From contig NZ_BOSJ01000005.1 of the NCBI RefSeq assembly GCF_018403285.1, forward strand, positions 1-64,000: a DNA stretch of 64,000 bases. The letters are read 5' to 3'. Every line of letters starts with the position of its first letter. Position 1 is the stretch's first letter. Below, piece by piece: positions 8,554-18,214 of the stretch. The notes below the pieces were generated by a model that was not told where the DNA came from, searched no databases, and saw only the letters and a program-made list of their open reading frames with translations. A program made the translations under genes and the position numbers. Source of the DNA: Paenibacillus sp. J45TS6 (lineage in GTDB: Bacteria > Bacillota > Bacilli > Paenibacillales > Paenibacillaceae).

Positions 8554-9549
8554 TTGAAAATCATTGCGCTTGAAGAACACTTTACTAACCCTGCACTGAA
8601 TGCAGATATTCAAAAACAGGTTGAAAAATTGTCACCTCACTTTTATGAAGCTTATGGCAATAATGGACTAGGAGGCTCACCCAGTCAGGAAGAGCTGATC
8701 GATATGGGAAGCCTTCGCCTAGCAAATATGGACGCGAATGGCATCGACATTCAGTGTCTGTCGTATTCAGCTCCGGGAGCACAAATCCTTCCCCCATCGG
8801 AAGCTATTTTTTTCGCAAAAGAAGCTAACGATTATTTGGCAGACGCCATAAAAGCACATCCTGATCGTTTTGTTGGATTTGCCATGTTACCTACCGCTGC
8901 ACCGGAACAGGCTGCACTTGAATTAGAACGAGCCGTTCGTCAGCTGAATTTCAAAGGATTTATGATAAATGGACGTACGGATGGACTGTTTCTTGATCAT
9001 GTGAAATTTCGTCCTATTCTTGAAGCAGCGTCTGCTCTGGACGTTCCCCTCTTCTTACATCCTTCGTTAATATCGAAGGAAATACAGGAATCTTATTATG
9101 GTAGTTTTGATCCGCTTGTCAGCACTCGCTTTGCCACGTCAGGTTTTGGATGGCATGCCGAAACAGGTATTCATGCCATGCGTATGATTCTTGGCGGTAT
9201 TTTTGATGAGTATCCTAATTTGCAAATCATTCTAGGTCATTGGGGAGAAATGATTCCTCCATTTTTGGATAGAATGGACTCCACTCTGTCTGAGGCGGCG
9301 AAGCACCTTCAGCGCAGTGTATCGGAGTATTTTACGAGCCATATGTACGTTACGCCAAGCGGTATGTGGAGTATCCCACAGCTGATGATGAACATGGAGA
9401 TTATGGGAGCAGATCGAATTATGTATTCTGTAGATTACCCTTTCATCAAGAATGAAGAGGCACGAGCTTTTATAGAAAATGCCCCAATTCGTAATCTGGA
9501 TAAAGAAAAGATATCTCATATAAATGCAGAAAAACTGCTGAAACTATAA
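8554..9549 (+). CDS. Amidohydrolase, ACMSD/gamma-resorcylate decarboxylase-like
   Basis: A 331-aa TIM-barrel amidohydrolase of the ACMSD group. The start KIIALEEHF has the E-x-H form found in non-oxidative aromatic acid decarboxylases (2,3-dihydroxybenzoate and gamma-resorcylate decarboxylases) rather than the HxH of hydrolases. Other metal or catalytic positions are the His of PLFLHPS, the His of ILGHWGE and the Asp of YSVDYPF. Family members remove carboxyl groups from hydroxybenzoates; the exact substrate is unknown. TTG start with a weak ribosome site. A terminator follows at 9604. Its neighbours, a VOC protein and a vanillin-dehydrogenase-like enzyme, fit aromatic metabolism. Confidence 0.85.
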   Translation: MKIIALEEHFTNPALNADIQKQVEKLSPHFYEAYGNNGLGGSPSQEELIDMGSLRLANMDANGIDIQCLSYSAPGAQILPPSEAIFFAKEANDYLADAIKAHPDRFVGFAMLPTAAPEQAALELERAVRQLNFKGFMINGRTDGLFLDHVKFRPILEAASALDVPLFLHPSLISKEIQESYYGSFDPLVSTRFATSGFGWHAETGIHAMRMILGGIFDEYPNLQIILGHWGEMIPPFLDRMDSTLSEAAKHLQRSVSEYFTSHMYVTPSGMWSIPQLMMNMEIMGADRIMYSVDYPFIKNEEARAFIENAPIRNLDKEKISHINAEKLLKL

Positions 9550-9603
9550 ATGGATATTACAATACAAGACTTCAGATGAAATCTATATGGAGAAATCCTG
9601 GAT

Positions 9604-9628
9604 AAGTCGCCATCACGGCGGCTTTTTT
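9604..9628 (+). terminator. Terminator after the amidohydrolase gene
   Basis: Short AAG-CGCC/GGCG-CTT hairpin followed by six Ts. Confidence 0.75.
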
Positions 9629-9712
9629 AATATTCAATAAACAGCTTTCAATATACATTTGAAGGTAATAAAAACATATACTTGGCATTAATCGAAATAT
9701 AATAATATAACT

Positions 9713-9736
9713 CATTCTAAAATGAATTTTAAAATG
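9713..9736. promoter_or_regulatory. 24-bp imperfect palindrome upstream of yfmT
   Basis: CATTCTAAAAT (9713-9723) and ATTTTAAAATG (9726-9736) are inverted copies with one mismatch, 76 bases before the aldehyde dehydrogenase start. It could be an operator for an aldehyde-responsive repressor; no regulator gene is adjacent. Confidence 0.45.
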
Positions 9737-9811
9737 GGTCTTAACAACTACCTGCATGATGTCGATATATAAATAATACTAACTTAATAGAGTTTACATA
9801 GGAGGAAGAAA

Positions 9812-11266
9812 ATGCAGTTTACAGACTTAGGAAAACAATTTATTAATGGGGTATGGAGAGATGGTAAGAGTGAAAAAACATTACCTGATATCAATCCATA
9901 TAATGATGAAGTTATTACTACGTTCCATATAGCGAATGTCGCTGATATTGATGATGCATATCAAGCAGCACACCAAGCAAAACTCGAATGGGATAAAGTT
10001 AACGCATACAAAAAAAGAGATATTATAGAAAAAGCAGTTACATACATAGAAGCAAATGAAGAAGAAATTACATCCCTGATCATTCAAGAACTGGGTGGAA
10101 CGCGTATGAAAGCAGCTTTTGAGATTGGCCTAGTGAAAAATATGATTAAAGAAGCAGCTACATTCCCAATTCGTATGGAAGGCAAGATTTTACCTTCTAC
10201 GGAAGATGGTAAGGAAAACAGATTGTATAGAAGCCCAGCAGGTGTGGTGGGAGTAATTAGTCCATTTAACTTCCCATTCTTCTTGTCCATGAAATCTGTA
10301 GCACCTGCACTCGGTGCCGGTAATGGCGTAGTATTGAAACCACATGAGGATACACCAATCACGGGTGGAACTCTCATTGGTAAAATCTTCGAAGAAGCAG
10401 GATTACCAAAAGGGCTATTAAATGTGGTTGTTACCGATATTAAAGAGATTGGCGATGCATTTGTAGAACATCCAATTCCAAGAATTATCTCATTTACTGG
10501 ATCGACAAAAGTCGGAAGTTATATTGGTCAACTGGCCGTTAAAAACTATAAAAAACCGCTGCTTGAACTGGGCGGAAACAGTGCGTTTATTATTTTGGAA
10601 GATGCAGATATTGATTATGCAGTACAAGCTGCAACGTTCAGCAGATTTACACATCAAGGCCAAATTTGTATGTGTGCAAACCGAATTGTTGTACAAAACT
10701 CAGTATATAAAGAGTTTGTAGCTAAATTCAAAGAGAAAGTCACTTCGTTAACGACTGGTGATCCGAGTGATCCGCAGACGGTAATTGGTCCGGTTATCAA
10801 TCATCGTCAAGCAGAGACACTTCAAAAACTCATAGCAAAAGGTATTGAACAAGGCGCAGAACTTCTTGTAGAAGGCAAAATCACGGGCAGAATGGTAGAG
10901 CCGACCGTTCTTGTTAATGTGAAGACGGATATGGCAGTAGCTCAAGAAGAGTTGTTTGGCCCGGTTGTATGTATTATTCCGTTTGAGACCGAAGAAGAAG
11001 GAATTGCAATAGCTAACGATACACCGTTTGGACTTAGCGGAGCCATTCATACATCCAATGTTGAGCGCGGAGTAGAAATGGCGAAGAAAGTTCACACAGG
11101 CATGATTCATGTAAATGATATTACGATTAATGACGAACCGATTGTAGCATTTGGCGGCGAGAAACAATCAGGGATGGGCCGTTTGAATGGACAATGGAGC
11201 TTGGATGAATTCACTACGATGAAATGGATTTCAGTCAACTACGGACAAAGAAGTTTTCCGTATTAA
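9812..11266 (+). CDS. yfmT: Aldehyde dehydrogenase, YfmT/vanillin dehydrogenase-like
   Basis: An NAD(P)-dependent aldehyde dehydrogenase of 484 aa that oxidises an aromatic or similar aldehyde to the acid. The catalytic cysteine is in HQGQICM, the general base glutamate in LLELGGN, the nucleotide-loop glycine motif in SFTGSTKVG, and the FNFP motif in ISPFNFPF. Pairing with the soluble chemoreceptor gene 18 bases downstream reproduces the yfmT-yfmS operon of B. subtilis, where YfmT is annotated as a vanillin dehydrogenase. Start ATG with AGGAGGAAGAAA ahead. A palindrome at 9713-9736 may control it. Confidence 0.9.
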   Translation: MQFTDLGKQFINGVWRDGKSEKTLPDINPYNDEVITTFHIANVADIDDAYQAAHQAKLEWDKVNAYKKRDIIEKAVTYIEANEEEITSLIIQELGGTRMKAAFEIGLVKNMIKEAATFPIRMEGKILPSTEDGKENRLYRSPAGVVGVISPFNFPFFLSMKSVAPALGAGNGVVLKPHEDTPITGGTLIGKIFEEAGLPKGLLNVVVTDIKEIGDAFVEHPIPRIISFTGSTKVGSYIGQLAVKNYKKPLLELGGNSAFIILEDADIDYAVQAATFSRFTHQGQICMCANRIVVQNSVYKEFVAKFKEKVTSLTTGDPSDPQTVIGPVINHRQAETLQKLIAKGIEQGAELLVEGKITGRMVEPTVLVNVKTDMAVAQEELFGPVVCIIPFETEEEGIAIANDTPFGLSGAIHTSNVERGVEMAKKVHTGMIHVNDITINDEPIVAFGGEKQSGMGRLNGQWSLDEFTTMKWISVNYGQRSFPY

Positions 11267-11284
11267 TGGGTAGGGGGAGATACC

Positions 11285-12151
11285 ATGAATCAGGAATCAG
11301 AAGATCACACGCAGCACGAACTGATTAGAGCTTTCGTAAAGATCGCACCCCTATTGAAAAGACTAACCAATGATGACATTACGATTGGTATTTATGATAC
11401 CGAAAAGCTGATCATTAACATTCCAGGCAATACGTTCTCACTGAATGTCACTCCTGGCGACCCTTTGGTAGAAGGGGATATTGTAACCAATGCGATTAGG
11501 GATAATACCGAGCTTTCGGCGGTTGTTCCAAAAGAATTATTTGGATTTCCGCTGGCTGCCCGTGCAATACCCTTACATGATGAACAGGGGAATGTTATTG
11601 GCGGTGTGGGAATGGGTACCAGTCTAGAAAAAGCGAATAAACTGTTTGAAATGGCAGAAAGTTTCTCCGCTATTGTCGAACAGACTACGGCATCTATCGA
11701 AGACATCAGTCAGTCGGTAACCCACCTTAACGATCGGGTGAGCGGCATAACAAGCCAAATGGATGACGTTAGTTCCAGTGCGCAGCAGATTGGTAAGATC
11801 TCTGGTGTGGTTAAGGAGATATCAGATCAGAGTAACATGTTAGGACTTAATGCAGCTATAGAAGCAGCAAGAGCTGGAGAAGTGGGAAGAGGTTTCTCTG
11901 TCGTAGCCGACGAGATTCGAAAACTGGCGACAAGTTCTAAAGAGAATGTGAATCAGATTAATGGCATTACGAATAACATTCAGGAACTTCTGATGCTATT
12001 AAATCATGCTTTTTCCGATATCCACGCATTAACAGATACCCAGGCTATAACGATTCAAGAATTCTCAGCAACAATTATGGAGATCAGCAACAAAGCAGAG
12101 GAATTAGCACAAGTTGCTCAAGAAACACTTTATACAAAAGAAAATAAATAG
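11285..12151 (+). CDS. yfmS: Soluble methyl-accepting chemotaxis receptor, YfmS-like
   Basis: A 288-aa cytoplasmic chemoreceptor. It has no transmembrane segment. The first 120 residues form a small sensory domain ([19 protein letters not shown]...[10 protein letters not shown]), followed by a coiled-coil signalling domain with the conserved hairpin tip [20 protein letters not shown] that contacts CheA and CheW. Eighteen bases separate it from the aldehyde dehydrogenase, as in B. subtilis, which suggests that it senses the dehydrogenase's substrate, product or metabolic effect. A terminator follows at once. Confidence 0.9.
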   Translation: MNQESEDHTQHELIRAFVKIAPLLKRLTNDDITIGIYDTEKLIINIPGNTFSLNVTPGDPLVEGDIVTNAIRDNTELSAVVPKELFGFPLAARAIPLHDEQGNVIGGVGMGTSLEKANKLFEMAESFSAIVEQTTASIEDISQSVTHLNDRVSGITSQMDDVSSSAQQIGKISGVVKEISDQSNMLGLNAAIEAARAGEVGRGFSVVADEIRKLATSSKENVNQINGITNNIQELLMLLNHAFSDIHALTDTQAITIQEFSATIMEISNKAEELAQVAQETLYTKENK

Positions 12152-12164
12152 TTATTGGTATGAA

Positions 12165-12202
12165 AAGAGGAGATACAGGTTTTCTGTATTTCTTCTTTTT
12201 TT
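12165..12202 (+). terminator. Terminator after yfmTS
   Basis: AAGAGGAGATACAG pairs with CTGTATTTCTTCTT around a GTTTT loop, then Ts. Confidence 0.88.
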
Positions 12203-12357
12203 ATTTTCGCAATGTTTACAACCTTTGTTGTGTAACTTCACGCAATATTTTGCGTTAGATTAAATGAACGATATGTCAGTTTTAACAAGAGTAAGCATGA
12301 GCTTGACCTGACCTTGACCTTTAGTTAGTAAGGAATAATGTTTTTGGAGGCGGAGAT

Positions 12358-13038
12358 ATGGAAATTTTTAAAAGATACAAACGATTAATTTGGATAATAA
12401 CCATTGTTCTTCTTAGCGTACTCCTTTTCTTTTTTATCATGTTCCTCAATGATCGACCAGGCGGGTTTTCAGATTATCGTACATCCAAGGCTTTAGGAAT
12501 GACGAGTTCAATCAAGATTCCACTTGGCAAGACTCCTGAAGAGGCTGTCCAAAAATTCAGAGGGAACGATTCACCTAACCGAGTCATTTATCAAGAGCCT
12601 GTTGAAGAGGGAGTGCTAGTTTTCATGAATCATCCCGAAAAAGAGGATACAACGAATCTTCAGGTGGAGTTTGTAAGGAAAGCAGGGCTCGGATGGAAAT
12701 GGGTATGGGGCGGAGGATTTGGTTCATCAAAATCAAATGCTGCTCTCATTTATATGAGTATGTCTAAAATAGATAAGTTATCTACCCCTTTCCCCATGGT
12801 CATCGGCAATGTTTTGGACCCGTCTATAAAAAGTATAACGGCCGAGACCAAGGAAAGTGGAGTGCATAAGGCCAAACTAGTAGATATTGATTCGGAAAAA
12901 ACGATCTGGTTTGTGAATATACCTTCGTCTAGTGTTCCTCCTATAGAAATTAAAGGATTTAACCAAGAAGGGGGACTCGTAGCTGAGACTATTATAAGTG
13001 AGTTTAATGACAGTAATAAGATAGAACTTATACGCTGA
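12358..13038 (+). CDS. Membrane-anchored protein of unknown function
   Basis: A 226-aa protein with one N-terminal membrane helix (about residues 10-31) and an extracytoplasmic domain rich in beta-strand-like sequence. I do not recognise the family. The ATG is preceded by GGAGGCGGAGAT and the gene stands alone between two terminators. A glycine/tryptophan cluster (GWKWVWGGGFG) lies near residue 118. Confidence 0.75.
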   Translation: MEIFKRYKRLIWIITIVLLSVLLFFFIMFLNDRPGGFSDYRTSKALGMTSSIKIPLGKTPEEAVQKFRGNDSPNRVIYQEPVEEGVLVFMNHPEKEDTTNLQVEFVRKAGLGWKWVWGGGFGSSKSNAALIYMSMSKIDKLSTPFPMVIGNVLDPSIKSITAETKESGVHKAKLVDIDSEKTIWFVNIPSSSVPPIEIKGFNQEGGLVAETIISEFNDSNKIELIR

Positions 13039-13125
13039 TGTGATGAAATCCATCCACAGAATTTTCAGTTACGTTTTATTGATAATTCAATATTTATGAG
13101 CTTCTTTTATAAGTTTGACCATCGG

Positions 13126-13160
13126 GAAGAAATGCAGATATCTGTATTTCTTCTTTTTTA
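13126..13160 (+). terminator. Terminator after the membrane-anchored gene
   Basis: GAAGAAATGCAGA (13126-13138) pairs with TCTGTATTTCTTC (13141-13153), followed by Ts. Confidence 0.88.
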
Positions 13161-13263
13161 TTCTCTGGATACTTGCATATTAAATTCAAGTGATAAATAA
13201 ACTGAGTTTAAGATAATTGGCAATATATGTTGATTTGAATTAATAATACTTCCAGCCTATATC

Positions 13264-13277
13264 TGTAAGCGTTCTTA
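13264..13277 (+). promoter_or_regulatory. CcpA cre-like site before pectate lyase
   Basis: TGTAAGCGTTCTTA matches 13 of 14 positions of the cre consensus TGWAANCGNTNWCA and sits 39 bases before the pectate lyase start. This position fits carbon catabolite repression; binding is inferred. Confidence 0.65.
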
Positions 13278-13315
13278 TGACCGATAAAAGAATGGAATAT
13301 GAGAGGAGTTATTTT

Positions 13316-15385
13316 ATGCGTATACGAAAAAAGTTTAACAAAATGGTAATTCTGGCGCTGAGCATCATTCTTGTGCTTACCACCTTTGTAATTCAGCCAG
13401 TTCTAGCCAGTGAACCGTTTCTGGATACCTTTGAGGAAGGTGATTCAAATTGGATTGCCACAAGTGGGAGTTGGTCCGTCGTTAGTGATCAGGGGGGTGC
13501 GGTGTATTATCAATCAAGTAGTAGTGAAGGTCGAACTTCTGCGGGTGATCTGGATTGGAGGGATTATTCCGTTACAGCAGATGTGAAAATCACTGATTTT
13601 AATGGTTCTACCCGTACTTATGTAGCTGGACGATACACAGATGCAAACAATTACTATGCAGCTTCGCTGTTTAACAATGCTGGCGGGAAACTGGAGATTC
13701 GTAAAAAAGTCAAAGGTTCGTCAACGACATTAGTCACCAAAGCTGACTATGAGCTTAAGACAAATGAGTGGTATCACATTAAACTTGAAATGAACGGTGC
13801 AACGATTAATATGTATGTAAATGATGTATTGGAGCTTTCCGCTACAGATACGGATCTAACGCAGGGAAGTGTGGGGCTCGTAACTTTGAAATCTGCTGCA
13901 ATGTACGACAATGTGAAGATTTCAGATGTAATCTCTTCCTTACCAGAGCCTTCACCTGGCACACCGATCGACCCACCAACGGAAACGCCAGTTGATCCAC
14001 CAGTAGTTCCACCAGTAGATCCGCCAGCGGAGACACCAGATGATACATATGCACTTAGTGAATACAATCTGGGTGGCTTTGCAACGGGAACTACAGGTGG
14101 AGGTCAAATTGCAGACACGGATCCTCGCTATGTTAAGGTATACAATGCTTCGGATCTCGCTCTAGCCTTGAAGAAAGGTTCGAAATATAAGGTCATAGAG
14201 ATCATGAATGATTTGGATCTTGGCTGGAATGAGATTCCTGATGCAGCTAAGGCAGCACCTTTTAGCGCACATAATGCAGCACTGACACACCCAGTATTGA
14301 AGGAGACAGGGGTAAGCAAAATAAACATCGATAGTTTTGATGGACTGACGATTTTTTCGTCGAGCGGAGCAACTATTAAACATGCTGCCTTTACTTTTAA
14401 ACGGAGTAACAACATCATTATTCGCAATTTGGAATTTGACGAGTTGTGGGAGTGGGACGAAGCCTCGAAAGGCGATTACGATAAGAACGATTGGGATTAC
14501 ATTACGGTTGAAAATAGCAGTAATATCTGGATCGATCATACGACATTCCATAAAGCCTATGACGGACTTATCGATATTAAAAAAGGAAGTAATGGTGTAA
14601 CGATCTCTTGGTCTTCATTTGTAGGGGATGATCAGAGTTCGAACAGCTGGGTTACGCAGCAGATCAATGCGCTTGAAGCGAATAAAACAGCTTATCCGAT
14701 GTACGCTTATTTGAGAAGCAGTTCTGTCGGAATGAGCAAAGAACAGATTATCGCGGTCGCAGCAAGTCAGAAGAAAGGGCATCTCATTGGAGCTAACGAG
14801 TTTGCTACAGATAATCCAGATCTAGAAGTCACCTTGCATCACAATTATTATAAAGATATTCAGGACCGTATGCCTCGCTTACGAGGAGGTAACGTGCATG
14901 CATACAACATTGTCATGGATAATGCGGAAGCTTGGACAATGAAGAATAGCATTACATCGGATATGGCTAAGGCCATTTCTGCTAAAGGGTATCATTTTGG
15001 AATCACTAGCAATGGTGCTATCTCAACTGAAAATGGTTCAGTGTTACTAGAAAAATCCGTTATTCGTGGTGTTCAGTACCCGCTTCGTAACAATCAGGTG
15101 AGTGCGACTCAAAGTAAATATACAGGTAAAATTACAGCCGTAGATACGATCTATGAGCTGGATGAAATTCAGTATAGAGGTGGAAGTGAGGATGCTGGTA
15201 GTCCACTCTCACCAGTTCCAGCAGCAGTAATCCCTTTTTCTTGGAACGGTTTTAGTGTATTGCCGTACAGTTACACAGCAGAAGATCCTGCGGGACTTCA
15301 GGCAAGATTAACGGCTACGGATGGTGCAGGAGCAGGTAAGTTATCCTTGAGCACGGTTCAGTGGCTATCAACAAACTATAATTAA
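13316..15385 (+). CDS. Secreted pectate lyase PL1 with N-terminal beta-sandwich
   Basis: Pectate lyase cleaving polygalacturonate by beta-elimination outside the cell. From ATG 13316 (GAGAGGAG site at 13301-13308) it is 689 aa; an upstream in-frame start at 13277 has no ribosome site. Order: signal peptide (about 1-32, ending near VLAS), a concanavalin-like beta-sandwich (about 35-205), a Pro/Thr-rich linker (about 210-240), then a PL1 beta-helix. The helix shows IWIDHTTFH with KAYDGLIDIKKGS, and DRMPRLRGGNVHAYN, the RxPxxR catalytic arginine motif. The beta-sandwich may bind polysaccharide. Monocistronic, with a cre-like site upstream and a terminator after it. Confidence 0.93.
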   Translation: MRIRKKFNKMVILALSIILVLTTFVIQPVLASEPFLDTFEEGDSNWIATSGSWSVVSDQGGAVYYQSSSSEGRTSAGDLDWRDYSVTADVKITDFNGSTRTYVAGRYTDANNYYAASLFNNAGGKLEIRKKVKGSSTTLVTKADYELKTNEWYHIKLEMNGATINMYVNDVLELSATDTDLTQGSVGLVTLKSAAMYDNVKISDVISSLPEPSPGTPIDPPTETPVDPPVVPPVDPPAETPDDTYALSEYNLGGFATGTTGGGQIADTDPRYVKVYNASDLALALKKGSKYKVIEIMNDLDLGWNEIPDAAKAAPFSAHNAALTHPVLKETGVSKINIDSFDGLTIFSSSGATIKHAAFTFKRSNNIIIRNLEFDELWEWDEASKGDYDKNDWDYITVENSSNIWIDHTTFHKAYDGLIDIKKGSNGVTISWSSFVGDDQSSNSWVTQQINALEANKTAYPMYAYLRSSSVGMSKEQIIAVAASQKKGHLIGANEFATDNPDLEVTLHHNYYKDIQDRMPRLRGGNVHAYNIVMDNAEAWTMKNSITSDMAKAISAKGYHFGITSNGAISTENGSVLLEKSVIRGVQYPLRNNQVSATQSKYTGKITAVDTIYELDEIQYRGGSEDAGSPLSPVPAAVIPFSWNGFSVLPYSYTAEDPAGLQARLTATDGAGAGKLSLSTVQWLSTNYN

Positions 15386-15415
15386 AATTGAATAATTGAA
15401 TAATAGATCCTGATT

Positions 15416-15464
15416 AGAGGGCTGTCCTAATGTAGATTTTCTACGGAGGGACAGTTCTTTTTTT
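15416..15464 (+). terminator. Terminator after pectate lyase
   Basis: A branched inverted repeat: AGGGCTGTCC with GGGACAGTTCT outside and GTAG/CTAC inside, followed by seven Ts. Confidence 0.85.
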
Positions 15465-15588
15465 ACAGATGTGGAACATGATTAGCAACTGAGCTAAATA
15501 AACAAATAATTTGAGCCTAATAGTTAAGTATCTATTCCTTATTCTTGTTATTCTATAGGTAAAAGATAAAAAAGGCGGGACTCTGCAT

Positions 15589-16500
15589 ATGTCTATAAAA
15601 GTTAGAAAGACAATTAAGGCACCGCAAGAAATGGAAAAAGCACCTGACAAAAAAGGAAGCTTACATCAGAACGGGTTAACCGTTATTACTTTCTGCTTGC
15701 ATACACAAGGTAAAAAGGGAGCCTTCTTTCTAAAGGATCATCTATTGCTGTTCGTAAAGTCGGGCATTTATACGGTTCGCTTTAACAAAAGGGAATACAC
15801 TGTTCGGAGCAATGAGATGATATTTATTCATCAATCGACTCTAATTGAGTACGATAAATCGGGAGAATTCGGTTCAGATTACACGCTTGATTACATAATG
15901 TTTTTCCTGAATGAGCAGTTGCTGGAAGAATTCATCCAATTCGCTGATGTGAAACTAATTACCCCTGTAGATGATTTTATACCCGTATCCATCATTCCTG
16001 TTAATGAACTTACTCAATCATATTTCGAGTCGTTACAGCCCTATCTTGAAAAGCCTGAGAACGTCAGTGATGGACTGGTTAAGGTGAAAATGATGGAATT
16101 GTTATTTCATCTGGCAGATTCAAATGAACGTTTTTTATATCAGCTGCTGTATTCGAATAATAATAAAAATCATAGTATTGGCAGAATAATGGAGGAGAAT
16201 TTCGCGAATCCCGTTTCGCTTCATGATCTTGCTTATATGTCGGGTAGAAGTCTGTCGACGTTTAAAAGAGAGTTTCAGGCAACGTATCATACGTCCCCTT
16301 TGAAGTGGATTCGCAACCGTAGGCTCAATGAAGCCAAGAAGCTGTTGTTAGAAACGACGCTCTCCGTCACAGATATATGCTACACCATTGGTTTTGAAAA
16401 TATCGCCCACTTCTCCAAAGTGTTTAAGCAGCAGTTTGGACTCTCGCCTTCGGAATATCGAAAGCAATTCACGCAAAATGAGCTGAATGGACAAGCATAA
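15589..16500 (+). CDS. AraC-family regulator (ExsA-like N-terminus)
   Basis: A 303-aa regulator. The N-terminal part resembles the ExsA-type sensor half (LLLFVKSGIYTVRFNKREY, then NEMIFIHQSTLIEYDK), and the C-terminus has two helix-turn-helix motifs (VSLHDLAYMSGRSLSTFKREF and SVTDICYTIGFENIAHFSKVF). It lies 128 bases ahead of the aldo/keto reductase on the same strand, an arrangement in which the regulator often controls the reductase. That link is inferred from position only. Confidence 0.9.
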   Translation: MSIKVRKTIKAPQEMEKAPDKKGSLHQNGLTVITFCLHTQGKKGAFFLKDHLLLFVKSGIYTVRFNKREYTVRSNEMIFIHQSTLIEYDKSGEFGSDYTLDYIMFFLNEQLLEEFIQFADVKLITPVDDFIPVSIIPVNELTQSYFESLQPYLEKPENVSDGLVKVKMMELLFHLADSNERFLYQLLYSNNNKNHSIGRIMEENFANPVSLHDLAYMSGRSLSTFKREFQATYHTSPLKWIRNRRLNEAKKLLLETTLSVTDICYTIGFENIAHFSKVFKQQFGLSPSEYRKQFTQNELNGQA

Positions 16501-16628
16501 TGAGCTTATTAGCAAAGAATCTTATTACCGTTCTTGGTATGCTTTTCTCATGCAATACATTCAAAGCAGCTTGTTCATATCGGAAATGAAAGTATGGACT
16601 CATTTCTATAAGGAGAGAGGTTAACCAA

Positions 16629-17621
16629 ATGAAATATAGTAAACTTGGAAATACGGGATTGGATGTTTCTCGGCTTTGTCTAGGTTGTATGGGATTTGGA
16701 GAAGTTGGACCTGGCTCTCACAAATGGATACTTAATGAAGAGAACAGCCGTCCAATAATAAAGAAAGCGCTCGAGCTTGGCATCAACTTTTTTGATACAG
16801 CGAACGTATATGCACAGGGAACAAGCGAGGAAATCGTTGGCAAGGCACTCAAGGATTACGCAAACCGAGACGAAATTGTTCTTGCAACAAAAGTTTTTTC
16901 TCGAATGCATGAAGGTCCGAACGGTGCTGGTCTTTCTCGAAAGGCGATTATGAGTGAAATCGATAAGAGTCTCAAACGACTCGGAACCGACTATGTAGAT
17001 CTATATCAAATCCACCGCTGGGATCACAATACGCCGATTGAAGAAACGATGGAAGCACTACATGATGTGGTGAAGGCAGGTAAGGCAAGATATATTGGAG
17101 CATCTGTAATGCACGCTTGGCAGTTTCAAAAGGCCTTACATGTTGCGGAGAAAAATGGATGGACCCGATTTATATCGATGCAAAACCACTACAATCTGAT
17201 CTACCGTGAAGAGGAAAGGGAGATGATGCCACTGTGTAAGGAAGAAAACATCGGTGTCATTCCCTTTAGCCCGCTTGCATCAGGCCGACTGACTCGTGAT
17301 TGGCAGGAAACTACACAGCGTTCTGAAACCGATCAAGTGCAAAAAGTGAAGTACGATGCGACTGCGGAAGTCGACCGGGTAATTATCGATCAAGTCGCAG
17401 CCATTGCACAGAAACATGATGTTCCCCGTGCTCAAATTGCACTTGCCTGGTTACTGCAGAAAGAACCGGTTACAGCTCCCATTATCGGTGCTACGAAAAT
17501 ATCACATCTGGAAGATGCAGTAGCTGCTCTTTCGATTACGCTAACCTCTGAAGAAATAGCACTACTTGAAGACTCCTATGTACCTCACCCGGTATACGAT
17601 GCTAATGCAGGTTTTAAATAA
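16629..17621 (+). CDS. Aldo/keto reductase
   Basis: A 330-aa NADPH-dependent TIM-barrel oxidoreductase. The catalytic tetrad is visible as Asp and Tyr in FFDTANVYAQG, Lys in VLATKVF and His in LYQIHRWD. The C-terminal PIIGATKISHLEDAV is the usual cofactor phosphate-binding segment. Length and motifs place it among the YajO/YccK-like reductases. Physiological substrate unknown; a carbonyl-detoxifying role is plausible. Ribosome site GGAGAGAGG. Confidence 0.92.
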   Translation: MKYSKLGNTGLDVSRLCLGCMGFGEVGPGSHKWILNEENSRPIIKKALELGINFFDTANVYAQGTSEEIVGKALKDYANRDEIVLATKVFSRMHEGPNGAGLSRKAIMSEIDKSLKRLGTDYVDLYQIHRWDHNTPIEETMEALHDVVKAGKARYIGASVMHAWQFQKALHVAEKNGWTRFISMQNHYNLIYREEEREMMPLCKEENIGVIPFSPLASGRLTRDWQETTQRSETDQVQKVKYDATAEVDRVIIDQVAAIAQKHDVPRAQIALAWLLQKEPVTAPIIGATKISHLEDAVAALSITLTSEEIALLEDSYVPHPVYDANAGFK

Positions 17622-17651
17622 TGGAATAACGGTGACTGTTACGGACAAAAA

Positions 17652-17692
17652 AAGTGATAAGTCGGCCACTTAGCTGGTTGTCTTATCGCTTG
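17652..17692 (+). terminator. Hairpin after aldo/keto reductase, weak terminator
   Basis: GATAAG (17656-17661) pairs with CTTATC (17682-17687), flanked by AAG/CTT and an inner GCCA/TGG pair. There is only a short T stretch, so termination is uncertain. Confidence 0.4.
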
Positions 17693-17736
17693 TTCGTGCA
17701 GTTAGATATTGTGATTAGAAAGGAGGATTTTTCGTT

Positions 17737-18096
17737 TTGGTTCCCTTGCTTATATCGTTTTTTATTGTAGTAGGAATAATTCGATTGGTTAACCTAAAGT
17801 TTTTTCCGGTAGATCAAAGGGTCGTGGATGAAGCAAGAGAGGAATACTTGCCGCAAAGAAAAACTTTGGATATAACAGTGTTAATAATTTTGTTGTTATT
17901 TTCTATAGTAGTGATGATGTTAGTAGATGATCCAAGATATTCTTTCTTGTTCTTTCTTTTCATGGCATTAACATATGGATATATAGGATTTAGAGATTGG
18001 AAATGGAGTAAAAGATCGGGCGAATATAAACGGTATTTTTTGTTAGTTTTAACTTGTGTTATATATACATGTTTAGCATTTATGCTCTTCCGTTAA
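17737..18096 (+). CDS. Four-helix membrane protein, DUF4181-like
   Basis: A 119-aa integral membrane protein with about four hydrophobic segments. The opening, LISFFIVVGIIRLVN followed by an acidic/basic stretch (VDEAREEYLPQRKTLD), resembles small Bacillus DUF4181 proteins. TTG start preceded by AGAAAGGAGG. Function unknown. Confidence 0.7.
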   Translation: MVPLLISFFIVVGIIRLVNLKFFPVDQRVVDEAREEYLPQRKTLDITVLIILLLFSIVVMMLVDDPRYSFLFFLFMALTYGYIGFRDWKWSKRSGEYKRYFLLVLTCVIYTCLAFMLFR

Positions 18097-18214
18097 AAAA
18101 GACAGGAAGTAACGAAGAAGGTCTCAAGAGATATTTTAAACAAATATATGTAAGAAGAATCTTGGGGTAAGCTTGTATGGTTGAATGCTTAGTCTGGATT
18201 AAGAGGAGGTCATT

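Noticed and set aside
10748-11167. A 139-codon minus-strand frame
   Set aside because: Antisense to the aldehyde dehydrogenase, low-complexity cysteine/asparagine-rich translation, no start signals.
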